Source of the DNA: Pseudomonas ceruminis
GTDB taxonomy: Bacteria > Pseudomonadota > Gammaproteobacteria > Pseudomonadales > Pseudomonadaceae
Assembly: GCF_021602025.1 (NCBI RefSeq)
Contig: NZ_BQHW01000041.1
Location: 1 to 35,389 of the forward strand
DNA: 35,389 nucleotides
Direction: 5' to 3'
Position numbers and translations under genes: made by a program. Shown here in pieces: positions 1 to 9,252 of this stretch (position 1 is its first letter; the number at the start of each line of letters is the position of its first letter). The notes beneath the pieces are model-generated. The model saw only the letters and a program-made list of their open reading frames with translations, was not told the origin of the DNA and did not search any database.

Positions 1-1288
1 GGGTCCCCGCCCGCAACGCCATGAACCCCAGAAACGCCAGCCATAGCCCCTGGTTGCCAAACCCTCGCAGGGCCCACGCCAGCGGCAATGCGATCAGCAC
101 CGACACCAGCATCGCATTGCGCATCTCCCGTGCCCGGGTCGCACCGATGAACAGCCCGTCGAGCAGGTAACTCCACACCGCCACCAATGGCAGTACCGCC
201 AGGTAAGGCAGGTAGGGGTAGGCCGCTGCCCGTACGCTGTCGATATCGGTCTGCAGGTCGATGAACAGATGCCCGCCCAACAGGAACAGCCCGGCAAAGG
301 CCAGGCTGGTGATCAGCGACCAGCCACACGCTACCACCAGCGAGCGGCGCAAGGTGTCGCGATCGCGGGCGCCGATGGCATGGCCACACAACGCCTCCAC
401 GGCGTGGGCCAGGCCGTCCAGGGCGTAGGCGGTGAGCAGCAGGCCGTTGAGCAACAGCGCGTTGGCCGCCACCGTTGCTTCGCCCAGGCGTGCCCCCTGC
501 ACGGTGATCAGCAGAAACACCAACTGCAGGGCCAGGCTGCGCAGGAAGATGTCGCGGTTGACGGCCAGCAATGGCTGCCAGGCTTGCCAGCGCTTCAGCG
601 CGGCCCAGGCAATATGCCCCGGATAGGCCCGCAGGGCAGGGCGGGTCAGGGCCAGCCCTAACAGGGCGGCGCCCCACTCGGCAATCACTGACGCCCGTGC
701 CGAGCCCAGTACCCCCCACTCCAGGCCCAGCACGAACCATAGGTTCAGGGCGATGTTCAGCAGGTTGGTGGTCAGCAGGATAGCCAGGGGCGCACGTGCA
801 TTCTGGGTGCCGAGGAACCAGCCAACCAGCGCATAGCTGGCCAGCGCTGCCGGCAACCCCAGCAGCCGCGTGTAAAAGAAGGCCTCAGTCGAGTCCTGCA
901 ACGCCTCGCTCGGCTGCATAGCCTGCAGCGCCAACTGGCTGAAGGGCACGGCAAGCACGCCGATCAGCAGGGCGAAACCCAGTGCCAGCAACAGGCCCTG
1001 CACCAACACCTGGCGCAGCGCGGCGCCGTCGGCCCGGCCCGCAGCCTGGGCGGCGAAGCCGGTGGAGCCCATGCGCAGGAAGCCCATCAAGCCCACCATG
1101 AAGGTGAACAGCGTGGCGCCCACGGCCACCGCGCCCAGCTGGTGGGCATGCGGCAGGTGGCCGATCACCGTGCTGTCGACCAGGGCCACCAGGGGCACCG
1201 AGATGTTGGAGAGGATCATCGGCGCGGCCAGGGCCCAGACCTTGCGGTGGGTAAGGCGGTGGCGCCAGTCGATGGCAAGTGGGGACAT
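1..1288 (-). CDS. MATE family efflux transporter, DinF-like (3' end cut off)
   Basis: A multidrug and toxic compound extrusion transporter of the inner membrane; relatives expel organic cations or oxidants using a sodium or proton gradient. The ATG at 1288 opens MSPLAIDWRHRLTHRKVWAL and the frame runs uninterrupted to the window edge, giving 429 codons. The DinF subgroup is about 440-450 residues, so only a short C-terminal tail is missing. The protein is almost entirely hydrophobic, with about 12 predicted membrane segments. The first carries the family pattern of a Pro-Met followed by an Asp-Ser-Thr (APMILSN then VDSTVIGHL, residues about 22-45), and a second half-repeat begins near residue 235. 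It is divergent from the macroglobulin gene across 154 bases. No lexA is adjacent, unlike E. coli dinF, so SOS control should not be assumed. The family call is firm; the substrate is unknown. Confidence 0.9.
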   Translation of the reverse strand, partial: MSPLAIDWRHRLTHRKVWALAAPMILSNISVPLVALVDSTVIGHLPHAHQLGAVAVGATLFTFMVGLMGFLRMGSTGFAAQAAGRADGAALRQVLVQGLLLALGFALLIGVLAVPFSQLALQAMQPSEALQDSTEAFFYTRLLGLPAALASYALVGWFLGTQNARAPLAILLTTNLLNIALNLWFVLGLEWGVLGSARASVIAEWGAALLGLALTRPALRAYPGHIAWAALKRWQAWQPLLAVNRDIFLRSLALQLVFLLITVQGARLGEATVAANALLLNGLLLTAYALDGLAHAVEALCGHAIGARDRDTLRRSLVVACGWSLITSLAFAGLFLLGGHLFIDLQTDIDSVRAAAYPYLPYLAVLPLVAVWSYLLDGLFIGATRAREMRNAMLVSVLIALPLAWALRGFGNQGLWLAFLGFMALRAGT

Positions 1289-1442
1289 TGGCGTTCCAGA
1301 GGGCTCGGGTGGGCGCATTGTAACGGCCAGGCAACCAAATGGTGCGAACACGGTCTCAACTGACGCTCCAGCGCAGGTACCACCCTTGCCATTGCGCTAT
1401 AGTTGCTGCCCTCTCGTATACGCTGCCAAGAGTTACCATTCC
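1289..1442. promoter_or_regulatory. divergent intergenic region, MATE / macroglobulin
   Basis: This spacer must hold both promoters. On the minus strand a TACAAT hexamer (plus-strand 1317-1322) is a possible -10 for the MATE gene. On the plus strand TATAGT (1398-1403) and TATACG (about 1416-1421) are possible -10 elements for the macroglobulin gene. None has a convincing -35 partner at 16-18 bases, so these are weak calls from hexamers only. Confidence 0.3.
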
Positions 1443-4400
1443 ATGTTCAACAAAGGATTGTTGCTGGCCTGCGCGCTGGCCCTGCTCAGTGCCTGTGATT
1501 CCTCGACGCCGGACAAGCCCGCCCCCGCCCAGGAGCCGGCAGCCAGCACCCCTGCCCAGGCACCGGCACCCAAGCGGGAGGACCCTGCAGCCCTTGCCAA
1601 ACGCTACGAGGGCCGCGAACTCAGCGTACTGGATGTTTCGGAAGTGCAGCTCGATGGCGCCAGCACCCTGTCCATCAGCTTCTCGGTGCCGCTGGACGCC
1701 AAGCAGGACTGGGCCAGCAAAGTGCACCTGGTCGACACCGTCAAGGGCAAGGTCGACGGTGCCTGGGAACTCTCCGACAACCAGATGGAACTGCGCCTGC
1801 GTCACCTGGAGCCTCAGCGCAAGTTGGTGCTGACGGTCGACAAGGGCCTGCTGGCCGTCAACGGCAAGCCACTGGACAGCGAATCGGTGACCCGGCTGGA
1901 AACCCGTGACATGCAGCCGACCGTGGGCTTCGCCAGCCGTGGCTCGTTGCTGCCCACGCGCCTGGCCGAAGGCCTGCCGGTGATCGCCCTGAATGTGGAA
2001 AAGGTCGATGTGGAGTTCTTCCGGGTAAAACCCGAAATGCTCTCGACCTTCCTGGTCAATTGGGGCCGCAACAGCAGCCTTTATTACTACCAGTCCCAAG
2101 AAACCCTGGCCTTGGCCGACCTGGTCTACAGCGGCCGTTTCGACCTCAACCCAGCCCGCAACACCCGCGAGACCGTGCTGCTGCCGATCGCCGGCATCAA
2201 GCCGTTGCAGGAGCCTGGCGTCTACCTGGCAGTGATGCGTGCCTCCGGCACCTACGACTACTCGCAACCGGCGACGCTGCTCACCCTGAGCGACATTGGC
2301 GTGTCTGCCCACCGCTACCGCGACCGCCTGGATGTGTTCGCCCAGGCCCTGGAGGGCGGCAAGGCACTCAAGGACGTCAACCTCGAGCTGCATGACGACA
2401 AGGGCAAGCTGCTGGCCCAGGCCAGGACCGATGGCCAAGGCCATGCCCAACTGCCGATCACGGCCAAGGCCGACACCCTGATCGCTACCCAGGGGGTGCA
2501 TACCACCCTGTTGCGCCTGAACACCGCTGCGCTGGACCTGGCCGAATTCGACATCACCGGCCCCCAGGCCAACCCGTTGCAGTTCTTCATTTTCGGCCCG
2601 CGCGACCTCTACCGCCCCGGCGAAACGGTGCTGCTCAACGGCCTGCTGCGTGACCAGGACGGCAAGCCGGTCAAGGCTCAGCCGGTCAGCGTCGAAGTGC
2701 GCCGCCCAGATGAACAGGTCAGCCGTAAGTTCGTCTGGGAGGCCGACGCCGATGGCCTTTATCAATACCAGCTGCAGCTCGCCACCGAGGCCCCGACTGG
2801 CCGCTGGCAGCTGCTGCTCGACCTGGGCGGCGGGCGCAAGCAGGTCTATGAGTTCCTCGTCGAGGACTTCCTGCCTGAGCGCCTGGCGCTGGAGCTCAAG
2901 GGCAGCAAGACACCGCTCGCCCCTGAGGAGGACGCGCGCATCCAGGTCAATGGTCGTTACCTGTACGGCGCGCCCGCGGCAGGCAACCGCCTGAGCGGCC
3001 AGGCCTACGTGCGGCCATTGCGTGAAGCCGTGCCAGCGCTGCCGGGCTATCAGTTCGGCTCGGTCACAGAGACCGAACTGAACCAGGACCTGGAGCTGGA
3101 CGAGGTGACCCTGGACCAGGCCGGCAAGGCAGTGGTCGATATCGAAAGCCGTTGGGCCGAGGCCCGTTCGCCGCTGCAACTGACTGTGCAGGCCAGCCTG
3201 CAGGAGTCTGGCGGCCGACCGATCACTCGCCGCCTGGAACAGCCGATCTGGCCCGCAGAACGCCTGCCGGGCTTGCGCGGCGTGTTCGATGGCGAAGAAA
3301 CCGATAGCGATGGCCCGGTGGAATTCGAGTTCCTGGTTGCCGACCGCGACGGAAGGAAGCTGGCCGCCAACGACCTCAAGGTGCGCTTGATCCGTGAGCG
3401 CCGGGACTACTACTGGAACTACTCGCAGAGCGACGGTTGGAGCTACAACTACAACGAGAAATTCCTGACCCAGAGCGAAGAAACCGTCAGCGTCAAAGCT
3501 GGCTCCACGGCCAAGCTTACCTTCCAGGTGGAGTGGGGGCCGTACCGCGTGGAGGTGGAAGACCCGCAGACCGGTCTGGTTTCCAGCGAGCGCTTCTGGG
3601 CGGGTTACCGTGCCCAGGACAACGCCGAAGGCGGCGCGGTGCGCCCGGACCAGGTAAAGCTGGCCCTGGACAAACCAGCCTATGCCGATGGCGCTACCGC
3701 CAAGGTCACCGTGACCCCGCCCGCAGCCGGTACAGGCTACCTGATGATCGAGTCCAGCGATGGCCCGCTGTGGTGGCAGGAGATCGATGTGCCGGTGGAA
3801 GGCAAGACCTTCGAGGTGCAACTGGACAAGCAATGGGCACGCCACGACCTGTACATCAGCGCCTTGGTCATTCGCCCAGGTGAGCGCAAGGCCAACGCCA
3901 CGCCAAAACGCGCCGTGGGTGTTCTGCACCTACCGTTGGGGCGCGCCGAGCGCAAGCTTGCAGTGAGCCTGCAGGCGCCGGAAAAAATGCGCCCCAAGCA
4001 ACCGCTGACGGTCAGGTTCAAGGCGGCCAATGCCGATGGCAGTATTCCCAAGCAGGTGCATGTGCTGTTGTCCGCGGTGGATGTGGGCATCCTCAACATC
4101 ACCGATTTCAAAACCCCTGACCCCTTCGCCAGCCTGTTTGGCCGCAAGGCCTACGGTGCCGATCAGTTGGACATCTACGGCCAGTTGATCGAAGCCGGGC
4201 AGGGCCGTTTGGCCAGCCTGGCGTTCGGTGGTGATGCGGCCATGGCCAAGGGCGGCAAGCGCCCCAACACCACGGTCACCATCGTCGCCCAGCAGAGCGT
4301 TCCGGTTACCCTGAACGAACAGGGCGAGGGTCAGGCGACGGTCGACATCCCGGACTTCAATGGAGAACTGCGCCTGATGGCCCAGGCCTGGACCGAGGAC

Positions 4401-6344
4401 CACTTCGGCATGGCCGAAGGCAAGACCGTGGTGGCCGCACCGCTGATTGCCGAGCTGTCTGCCCCGCGCTTCCTCGCCGGCGGCGACCGCACCAGCCTGG
4501 CGCTGGACCTGGCCAACCTGTCCGGCCGTGCCCAGCAACTGAGTGTCGACATCAGCACCGAGGGCCAGTTGAGCTTGGCGGCCAGCGCCCAGCAGACGAT
4601 CGCTCTGGCCGAGGGCCAGCGCACTACGCTGAAGATTCCGGTGCTGGCCCAGGGCGGCCTGGGCCAGGGCAAGGTGCGCGTGCGGGTCACTGGTTTGCAG
4701 TTGCCGGGTGAACCGGTAAACACCTTCGAGCGTGAATGGTCGCTGGGTATTCGCCCAGCCTATCCGGCGATGCTCAAGCACTATCGCGTGGCGCTCAAGG
4801 AGCAGCCCTGGGCCTTGCCAGAGAGTGACCTGGCCGCCTTCGAACCTGCGGGCCTGCAGGCCAGCCTGGCGCTGTCGAGCCGCCCGCCATTGAACCTGGG
4901 CGAGCAGATCCGCGCCCTGGAAGCTTACCCCTACGGCTGCCTGGAGCAGACCACCAGTGGCCTGTACCCCTCGTTGTACGCCGATGCCGAGAGCCTCAAG
5001 CGCCTGGGTATCAAAGGCGAGCCGGCCGAGGTGCGCAAACGCAAGATCGAGATGGGCATCGAGCACTTGCTGGGCATGCAGCGCTACAACGGCAGCTTTG
5101 GCCTGTGGAGCTCGGACAGTGAAGAGGAATACTGGCTGACCGCCTATGTCACCGACTTCTTGCTGCGCGCCCGCGACCAGGGTTATGGCGTGCCGGCCGA
5201 AGCGCTGAAAAAAGCCAATGAGCGCCTGCTGCGTTATTTGCAGGAGCGCAACCTGATCGAGGTCGACTACAGCGAGAACGCTGAGCACACCCGCTTTGCC
5301 GTCCAGGCCTATGCCGCGTTGGTACTGTCACGCAGTCAGCAGGCCCCGCTGGGCGCATTGCGTAGTCTGTTCGAACGCCGCGCCGATGCGCGTTCAGGCC
5401 TGCCGTTGGTACAACTGGCGGTGGCGCTGGACAAGATGGGCGACAAACCGCGCTCGCAACAGGCCCTGCAAGCTGGCCTCGGGATTAGCCGCAGCAAAGG
5501 CTGGATGGCCGACTACGGCAGCAGCCTGCGGGATCAAGCACTGATCCTGGCGCTGTTGCAGGAGAGCAACCTGGCCAGCAATCAGGTCGATCAACGCCTG
5601 TTCGCATTGTCCGATGAGCTGGCGGCCAACCGCTGGTTGTCGACGCAGGAGCGTAACGCCTTGTACCTGGCTGGCCGTGGCCTACTCGGCAAGCCTGAAG
5701 CGCCATGGAAGGCGCGCCTGGACAGCGCGGGCGAAGTGCGTGAGTTCAACAATGCCGACGCCGGGATGAAGCTCGAAGGCCCGTTGCTGGCATCGCCGCT
5801 GACCGTTCAGAACCAAGGCAGTGAAACCGTCTACCAGCAACTGACCCTCTCGGGCTACCCGCGCCAGGCACCAGCTGCCGGGGGGAACGGTATGGAAATC
5901 CGTCGTGAATACCTAGGCATGAATGGCCAGGCGCTGGACCTGCAAAACCTGCGCAGCGGTGAACTGGTGCTGGTGCACCTGGCACTCAAGGCCACCGACC
6001 GCGTGCCGGATGCGCTGGTGGTCGACCTGCTGCCGGCGGGCCTGGAGCTGGAGAACCAGAACCTGGCGCAGAGCGCCGCCAGCCTGGATAACGCTAGCAG
6101 CGCAGTGAAGCAGTGGCGCGAGTCGATGCAGAACGCCAGTGTGGTGCACCAGGAGTACCGCGACGACCGCTATGTGGCAGCGCTGAAACTGGACGGTTAT
6201 GGCACTACCCACCTGCTGTACCTGGCGCGTGCGGTGACCCCCGGCACGTACCGCGTGCCGCCGCCACAGGTGGAGTCGATGTACCGGCCGAACCTGCAGG
6301 CGGTGGGTGATGGGCAGGGTGAAATGACGGTAAAGGCCCGCTAG
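1443..6344 (+). CDS. bacterial alpha-2-macroglobulin lipoprotein (YfhM-like) with thioester
   Basis: A giant periplasmic protease trap of 1633 residues, close to E. coli YfhM/ECAM (about 1650). The open frame extends upstream, but the ATG at 1443 gives a lipoprotein signal: hydrophobic residues 5-15, lipobox LSAC and the lipidated Cys18. Asp19 follows the Cys, the inner-membrane retention signal in E. coli; the rule differs somewhat in Pseudomonas. The reactive thioester motif CLEQ is intact at residues 1166-1169 within YPYGCLEQTTSG, so it belongs to the covalent-trapping class rather than the thioester-less MagD class. The order follows the family: N-terminal MG domains, a bait region before the middle, then the thioester helical domain at about 1120-1420 and a receptor-like C-terminal domain. 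Family knowledge: cleavage of the bait by an invading protease exposes the thioester, which captures it. pbpC lies just downstream, as in many Proteobacteria, suggesting a role in protecting the periplasm after wall damage. Confidence 0.95.
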   Translation: MFNKGLLLACALALLSACDSSTPDKPAPAQEPAASTPAQAPAPKREDPAALAKRYEGRELSVLDVSEVQLDGASTLSISFSVPLDAKQDWASKVHLVDTVKGKVDGAWELSDNQMELRLRHLEPQRKLVLTVDKGLLAVNGKPLDSESVTRLETRDMQPTVGFASRGSLLPTRLAEGLPVIALNVEKVDVEFFRVKPEMLSTFLVNWGRNSSLYYYQSQETLALADLVYSGRFDLNPARNTRETVLLPIAGIKPLQEPGVYLAVMRASGTYDYSQPATLLTLSDIGVSAHRYRDRLDVFAQALEGGKALKDVNLELHDDKGKLLAQARTDGQGHAQLPITAKADTLIATQGVHTTLLRLNTAALDLAEFDITGPQANPLQFFIFGPRDLYRPGETVLLNGLLRDQDGKPVKAQPVSVEVRRPDEQVSRKFVWEADADGLYQYQLQLATEAPTGRWQLLLDLGGGRKQVYEFLVEDFLPERLALELKGSKTPLAPEEDARIQVNGRYLYGAPAAGNRLSGQAYVRPLREAVPALPGYQFGSVTETELNQDLELDEVTLDQAGKAVVDIESRWAEARSPLQLTVQASLQESGGRPITRRLEQPIWPAERLPGLRGVFDGEETDSDGPVEFEFLVADRDGRKLAANDLKVRLIRERRDYYWNYSQSDGWSYNYNEKFLTQSEETVSVKAGSTAKLTFQVEWGPYRVEVEDPQTGLVSSERFWAGYRAQDNAEGGAVRPDQVKLALDKPAYADGATAKVTVTPPAAGTGYLMIESSDGPLWWQEIDVPVEGKTFEVQLDKQWARHDLYISALVIRPGERKANATPKRAVGVLHLPLGRAERKLAVSLQAPEKMRPKQPLTVRFKAANADGSIPKQVHVLLSAVDVGILNITDFKTPDPFASLFGRKAYGADQLDIYGQLIEAGQGRLASLAFGGDAAMAKGGKRPNTTVTIVAQQSVPVTLNEQGEGQATVDIPDFNGELRLMAQAWTEDHFGMAEGKTVVAAPLIAELSAPRFLAGGDRTSLALDLANLSGRAQQLSVDISTEGQLSLAASAQQTIALAEGQRTTLKIPVLAQGGLGQGKVRVRVTGLQLPGEPVNTFEREWSLGIRPAYPAMLKHYRVALKEQPWALPESDLAAFEPAGLQASLALSSRPPLNLGEQIRALEAYPYGCLEQTTSGLYPSLYADAESLKRLGIKGEPAEVRKRKIEMGIEHLLGMQRYNGSFGLWSSDSEEEYWLTAYVTDFLLRARDQGYGVPAEALKKANERLLRYLQERNLIEVDYSENAEHTRFAVQAYAALVLSRSQQAPLGALRSLFERRADARSGLPLVQLAVALDKMGDKPRSQQALQAGLGISRSKGWMADYGSSLRDQALILALLQESNLASNQVDQRLFALSDELAANRWLSTQERNALYLAGRGLLGKPEAPWKARLDSAGEVREFNNADAGMKLEGPLLASPLTVQNQGSETVYQQLTLSGYPRQAPAAGGNGMEIRREYLGMNGQALDLQNLRSGELVLVHLALKATDRVPDALVVDLLPAGLELENQNLAQSAASLDNASSAVKQWRESMQNASVVHQEYRDDRYVAALKLDGYGTTHLLYLARAVTPGTYRVPPPQVESMYRPNLQAVGDGQGEMTVKAR

Positions 6345-6347
6345 TGC

Positions 6348-6420
6348 TGTAGGGGTTCTACCAGCCGCATCGTCGGCCAGCCGGTCCCGTGGGCGCCGGC
6401 TTGGCTGCGATGGGTTACCG
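6348..6420. repeat. imperfect palindromic intergenic element (REP-like)
   Basis: The spacer between the convergent macroglobulin and small membrane protein genes holds an imperfect dyad. CCAGCCGCATCG (from about 6360) faces GGCTTGGCTGCGATGGG (from about 6398). The phrase GTGGGCGCCGGCTTGGCTGCGATGG resembles the interspersed GC-rich palindromes (TGTGGGAGCGGGC...GCGATGG type) very common between P. putida genes. It may act as a bidirectional terminator or REP element; no T-run is present. Confidence 0.45.
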
Positions 6421-6434
6421 TTGCAGCCCCGACG

Positions 6435-6728
6435 TCAGTGGATCACCCAGCTCATCACCCATAACCCCAGCACCAGCCAGATGATCCCGAGGATGATCGA
6501 GGCGCGCATGAAGGCGCGGATTGCCGAGTAGAGCAGCATCAGGCCGATGATCAGGGCAAGAATGCTGACCAGCGAAGTGTCCATGCCCAGGGTGCGCGCC
6601 AGGCCGTCGATGAAGTTGCCCCCGGCATTGGCCAGCAGGTTGAACAGGCCGCTCAATGCGTCGACGATGAAGCGGATCAACGAACCCAGTGCCTGGCCAA
6701 GCCACTCGAAAAAACCTTCTACATGCAT
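6435..6728 (-). CDS. small conserved membrane protein of unknown function
   Basis: A 97-residue protein starting at the ATG at 6728, preceded on its strand by a good Shine-Dalgarno (AGGAAG, about 8 bases upstream). Residues about 12-38 form an amphipathic or weakly hydrophobic stretch. Residues about 52-72 (LVSILALIIGLMLLYSAIRA) and 77-95 (IILGIIWLVLGLWVMSW) form two membrane helices. No catalytic motif or named domain is recognised. It lies antisense to the flow of the macroglobulin and pbpC genes and is divergent from pbpC with 77 bases between the starts. The hydrophobic composition, proper ribosome site and clean boundaries support a real gene. A role linked to the neighbouring envelope proteins is possible but only inferred from position. 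Confidence 0.75.
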   Translation of the reverse strand: MHVEGFFEWLGQALGSLIRFIVDALSGLFNLLANAGGNFIDGLARTLGMDTSLVSILALIIGLMLLYSAIRAFMRASIILGIIWLVLGLWVMSWVIH

Positions 6729-6805
6729 AGTTGCTTCCTGATGAACGAATCGGCGAGTTTGCCGTTCCCAAGCCTTTGGCCATTACCTGCCCAGGTCGGT
6801 TCCCG

Positions 6806-9160
6806 ATGCCAAGCTTAGCCCGGCCGCGCACGCGCGCGGGAAGGATCCTGCGGGCCAGTGTGATCGCCGCCCTGGCGATGGTCGCGCTGCTGTACTTGGC
6901 TGATCGCCTGTGGCCATTGCCCATGCCGGCTGACGACCTGGCGCGGGTGGTGCTGGCCGAGGACGGTACGCCCCTGTGGCGCTTTGCCGATGCCGATGGA
7001 GTGTGGCGCTACCCCGTCAGCCCCGAAGAGGTGTCGCCCTTGTATCTGCAGGCACTGCTGACCTACGAGGACCGCTGGTTCTACCGTCATCCCGGGGTCA
7101 ACCCGCTGGCGCTGGCGCGCGCGGCCTGGCTGAACCTGCGCGGCGGGCGTGTGGTTTCCGGGGGCAGCACACTGTCGATGCAGGTGGCGCGGTTGCTCGA
7201 CCCGCACGACCGCACGCTGGCGGGCAAAATGCGCCAACTGTGGCGTACAGCGCAACTGGAATGGCACCTGTCCAAGCGCGATATCCTGCAGCTGTACCTG
7301 AATCGTGCGCCTTTCGGCGGCACCTTGCAGGGCGTGGCGGCCGCCAGTTGGGCGTATCTGGGCAAGTCGCCGAAGCACCTTACGCCCGCCGAGGCGGCGC
7401 TGCTGGCGGTACTGCCCCAGGCCCCCAGCCGCTTGCGCCCGGACCGTCACCCCGAACGTGCCCAGCGTGCCCGTGACAAGGTGCTGCAGCGCTTGGACGA
7501 GTATCAGGTGTGGCCTGCCCAGCAGATCCTGGAAGCGGCCGAAGAGCCTTTGCTGCTGGCGCCACGCCAGGAACCGGCCCTGGCGCCCTTGCTGGCCCGC
7601 CGCCTGAACACGCCCAATAGCCCACCATTGATACGCACCACCCTTGATGCTTCGTTGCAGCGGCGCCTGGAAGACCTGCTGCTGGGCTGGCGTGCCCGCC
7701 TGCCCGAGCGCACTTCGGCGGCGGTGCTGGTGGTGGACGCGCAGAGCATGGCAGTGCGCGCTTACTTGGGGTCAATCGACATCAGCGATGACCGCCGCTT
7801 TGGCCATGTCGACATGGTCCGTTCCCTGCGTTCACCTGGTTCGACCCTCAAGCCGTTCCTGTATGGCATGGCCTTGGACGATGGGCTGATCCACTCCGAA
7901 TCGCTGTTGCAGGATGTGCCGCGCCGCTATGGCGACTATCGCCCCGGTAACTTCTCGATGGGCTTCAGCGGCCCGGTGTCGGCCAGTTCGGCGCTGGCGT
8001 TGTCGCTCAACCTGCCGGCGGTGCAGTTGCTCGAGGCCTATGGGCCAAAGCGCTTCGCCGCGCAACTGCGCATGGCCGGCATGCCGCTGGTGCTACCGCC
8101 CCTGGCCGAGCCCAACCTGTCGCTGATCCTGGGCGGGGCAGGCAGCCGCCTGGAGGAACTGGTCGGCGGCTATGCGGCGTTGGCCCGGGCGGGCAACAGT
8201 GCAAAGGTGCGCCTGCAACCTCAGGACCCGTTGTTGGAGCGGCGCTTGCTGTCGCCGGGGGCGGCCTGGATCATTCGACGCATCCTCAGCGGCCAGGCGC
8301 GGCCAGACCGTGACCCCCATGCCGACCTGGTGCAGCGCCCGCAACTGGCCTGGAAGACCGGTACCAGCTATGGCTTTCGCGATGCCTGGTCGATTGGCGT
8401 CGGGCCGCGTTACCTGATTGGGGTGTGGATCGGCCGGCCTGACGGTACCCCGGTGGCCGGGCAGTTCGGCTTGGCCTCGGCGGCGCCGCTGATGTTGCAG
8501 ATTCACGACGTGCTGAGCAACCGCGACAGCCAGCGGGGGCTTACCGTACCGGTGCAACGGGTCCCCGACAGCGTGGGTGTCGCTGCGATTTGCTGGCCGT
8601 TGGGCCAGCCGATGAACCGGCAGGACCCCAACTGCAGGCGCCAACGCTTTGCCTGGACGCTCGACGGCACCACGCCACCGACATTGCAGGCCGCCGATCA
8701 ACCGTTGGGGCTTGGCTTGCGTGAAAGCGTGTGGGTCAACACGCAGGGCCTGCGTGTCGATGGCAGTTGCCCAGGTGCCAAAGCGCAGGAAATTGCCCTC
8801 TGGCCAGCCCCGCTGGAACCCTGGCTGCCCCGTGTCGAACGGCGTGCCGCGCGTCTACCTGCGGTGGACCGCAGTTGCCCACCGCAGGTGCCCGCCAGCG
8901 CGCCACCGCTGTCCATTGTCGGCGTGCGCCCGGGCGATACCCTGCGCCGCCCGGTCGGCAGCAGCGAACCGTTGCAACTGCACGTCTCGGCCCTGGGGGG
9001 CGCCGGCCGCCGCTGGTGGTTCCTCAACGGCCAGCCCTTGGGCGAAACCACTGGCCAGGCGACTTTGCTGGTGCGTTTCGAGCGGGCAGGGCAGAGCGAA
9101 CTGAGCGCACTGGACGAGAGCGGTGAAACGGCGCGGGTGACGTTCCAGGTCAGCGAATAG
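6806..9160 (+). CDS. pbpC: penicillin-binding protein 1C, bifunctional peptidoglycan synthase
   Basis: An inner-membrane anchored class A PBP of 784 residues (E. coli PbpC about 770). It polymerises lipid II (glycosyltransferase family 51) and carries a transpeptidase domain. The ATG at 6806 was chosen because a short positive N-terminus and a membrane helix (residues about 16-34) follow directly; the frame is open further upstream. The GT51 signature EDRWFYRHPGVNP contains the catalytic Glu88, and the second motif SGGSTLSMQVARLL follows at 118-131. Transpeptidase motifs are complete: S346-T-L-K349, S400-L-N402 and K517-T-G. A C-terminal BiPBP_C domain (about 700-784) is typical of PBP1C. Pairing with the alpha-2-macroglobulin gene is conserved in many bacteria and suggests joint envelope repair and defence. 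In E. coli the transpeptidase function of PBP1C is poorly detected, so activity here is inferred. Confidence 0.95.
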   Translation: MPSLARPRTRAGRILRASVIAALAMVALLYLADRLWPLPMPADDLARVVLAEDGTPLWRFADADGVWRYPVSPEEVSPLYLQALLTYEDRWFYRHPGVNPLALARAAWLNLRGGRVVSGGSTLSMQVARLLDPHDRTLAGKMRQLWRTAQLEWHLSKRDILQLYLNRAPFGGTLQGVAAASWAYLGKSPKHLTPAEAALLAVLPQAPSRLRPDRHPERAQRARDKVLQRLDEYQVWPAQQILEAAEEPLLLAPRQEPALAPLLARRLNTPNSPPLIRTTLDASLQRRLEDLLLGWRARLPERTSAAVLVVDAQSMAVRAYLGSIDISDDRRFGHVDMVRSLRSPGSTLKPFLYGMALDDGLIHSESLLQDVPRRYGDYRPGNFSMGFSGPVSASSALALSLNLPAVQLLEAYGPKRFAAQLRMAGMPLVLPPLAEPNLSLILGGAGSRLEELVGGYAALARAGNSAKVRLQPQDPLLERRLLSPGAAWIIRRILSGQARPDRDPHADLVQRPQLAWKTGTSYGFRDAWSIGVGPRYLIGVWIGRPDGTPVAGQFGLASAAPLMLQIHDVLSNRDSQRGLTVPVQRVPDSVGVAAICWPLGQPMNRQDPNCRRQRFAWTLDGTTPPTLQAADQPLGLGLRESVWVNTQGLRVDGSCPGAKAQEIALWPAPLEPWLPRVERRAARLPAVDRSCPPQVPASAPPLSIVGVRPGDTLRRPVGSSEPLQLHVSALGGAGRRWWFLNGQPLGETTGQATLLVRFERAGQSELSALDESGETARVTFQVSE

Positions 9161-9252
9161 TCGTTCGACGTTTGCCGGCGCAACACCTACGCTTGCTAGT
9201 GACGGGTGTGACCGGCTGACGCCCCGGTACCCAAGGGATTCTGGAGCACCCT

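Noticed and set aside
1356-3929. 857-codon open frame antisense to the macroglobulin gene
   Set aside because: It is a mirror of high-GC codon use in the real gene: no ribosome site, Gln/Val/Leu-rich low-information sequence, no recognisable domain.
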